NCBI GenBank assembly: GCA_026770585.1
Contig: MU646386.1
Span: 175,925 to 198,110, forward strand
Length of the DNA stretch: 22,186 bases
Direction of reading: 5' to 3'
Origin: Baffinella frigidus
Taxonomy: Eukaryota; Cryptophyceae; Cryptomonadales; Baffinellaceae
Position 1 is the stretch's first letter. The text below holds more notes on this DNA, generated by a model. That model was not told the DNA's origin. It saw nothing but the letters and a program-made list of their open reading frames with translations, and did no database searches. The DNA itself is not shown here.

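Overview
The window looks like nuclear DNA of a eukaryote, most likely a protist alga with plant-type TTTAGGG telomeric repeats. A chromerid or another alveolate such as Chromera is my best guess, but this is inference only. There is no prokaryotic gene, operon, rRNA, tRNA or CRISPR array. All convincing coding sequence is on the minus strand, as short exons (27-150 nt) with GC-rich third positions, separated by introns of about 0.3-1.7 kb.

Read from 22186 down to 64, 26 exons can be chained. Nearly all boundaries are GT-AG (two are apparent GC-AG), and reading phase is compatible at all 25 junctions. The chained coding sequence is 2166 nt, or 722 codons, so about 90% of the window is intron. 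The protein begins upstream of the window with Ala/Lys/Glu-rich helical segments (exons 1-8). Next comes an EF-hand pair (exons 9-11), then a central region of about 350 residues that I do not recognise (exons 12-20). A second EF-hand pair follows (exons 21-23), then a C-terminal helical part (exons 24-26) that runs to the window edge. Three of the four EF-hand motifs are completed only after splicing, which is strong independent support for the model.

The introns hold three kinds of material. (1) Heptanucleotide arrays: TTTAGGG and local variants TTCAGGG, TTTGGGG, TTAGGGG, TTTCGTG, TTCCGGG, TTGAGTG and CCCTACA. They are mostly G-rich on the plus strand, so the pre-mRNA carries CCCUAAA-type repeats. 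(2) Small terminal-inverted-repeat or fold-back elements of about 90-215 bp in several families. (3) Degenerate partial copies of the neighbouring exons.

The most striking signal is the arrangement of those partial copies. Upstream of an exon they almost always keep its acceptor AG and 5' part; downstream they keep its 3' part and donor GT. They alternate with heptamer arrays or mobile elements. Several elements sit 2-11 nt after a 5' splice site and are bracketed by direct repeats that contain or touch the AG|GT junction. The window therefore looks like a record of repeated insertion and duplication at exon-intron boundaries, related to introner-type intron gain but largely using telomere-like heptamers as filler.
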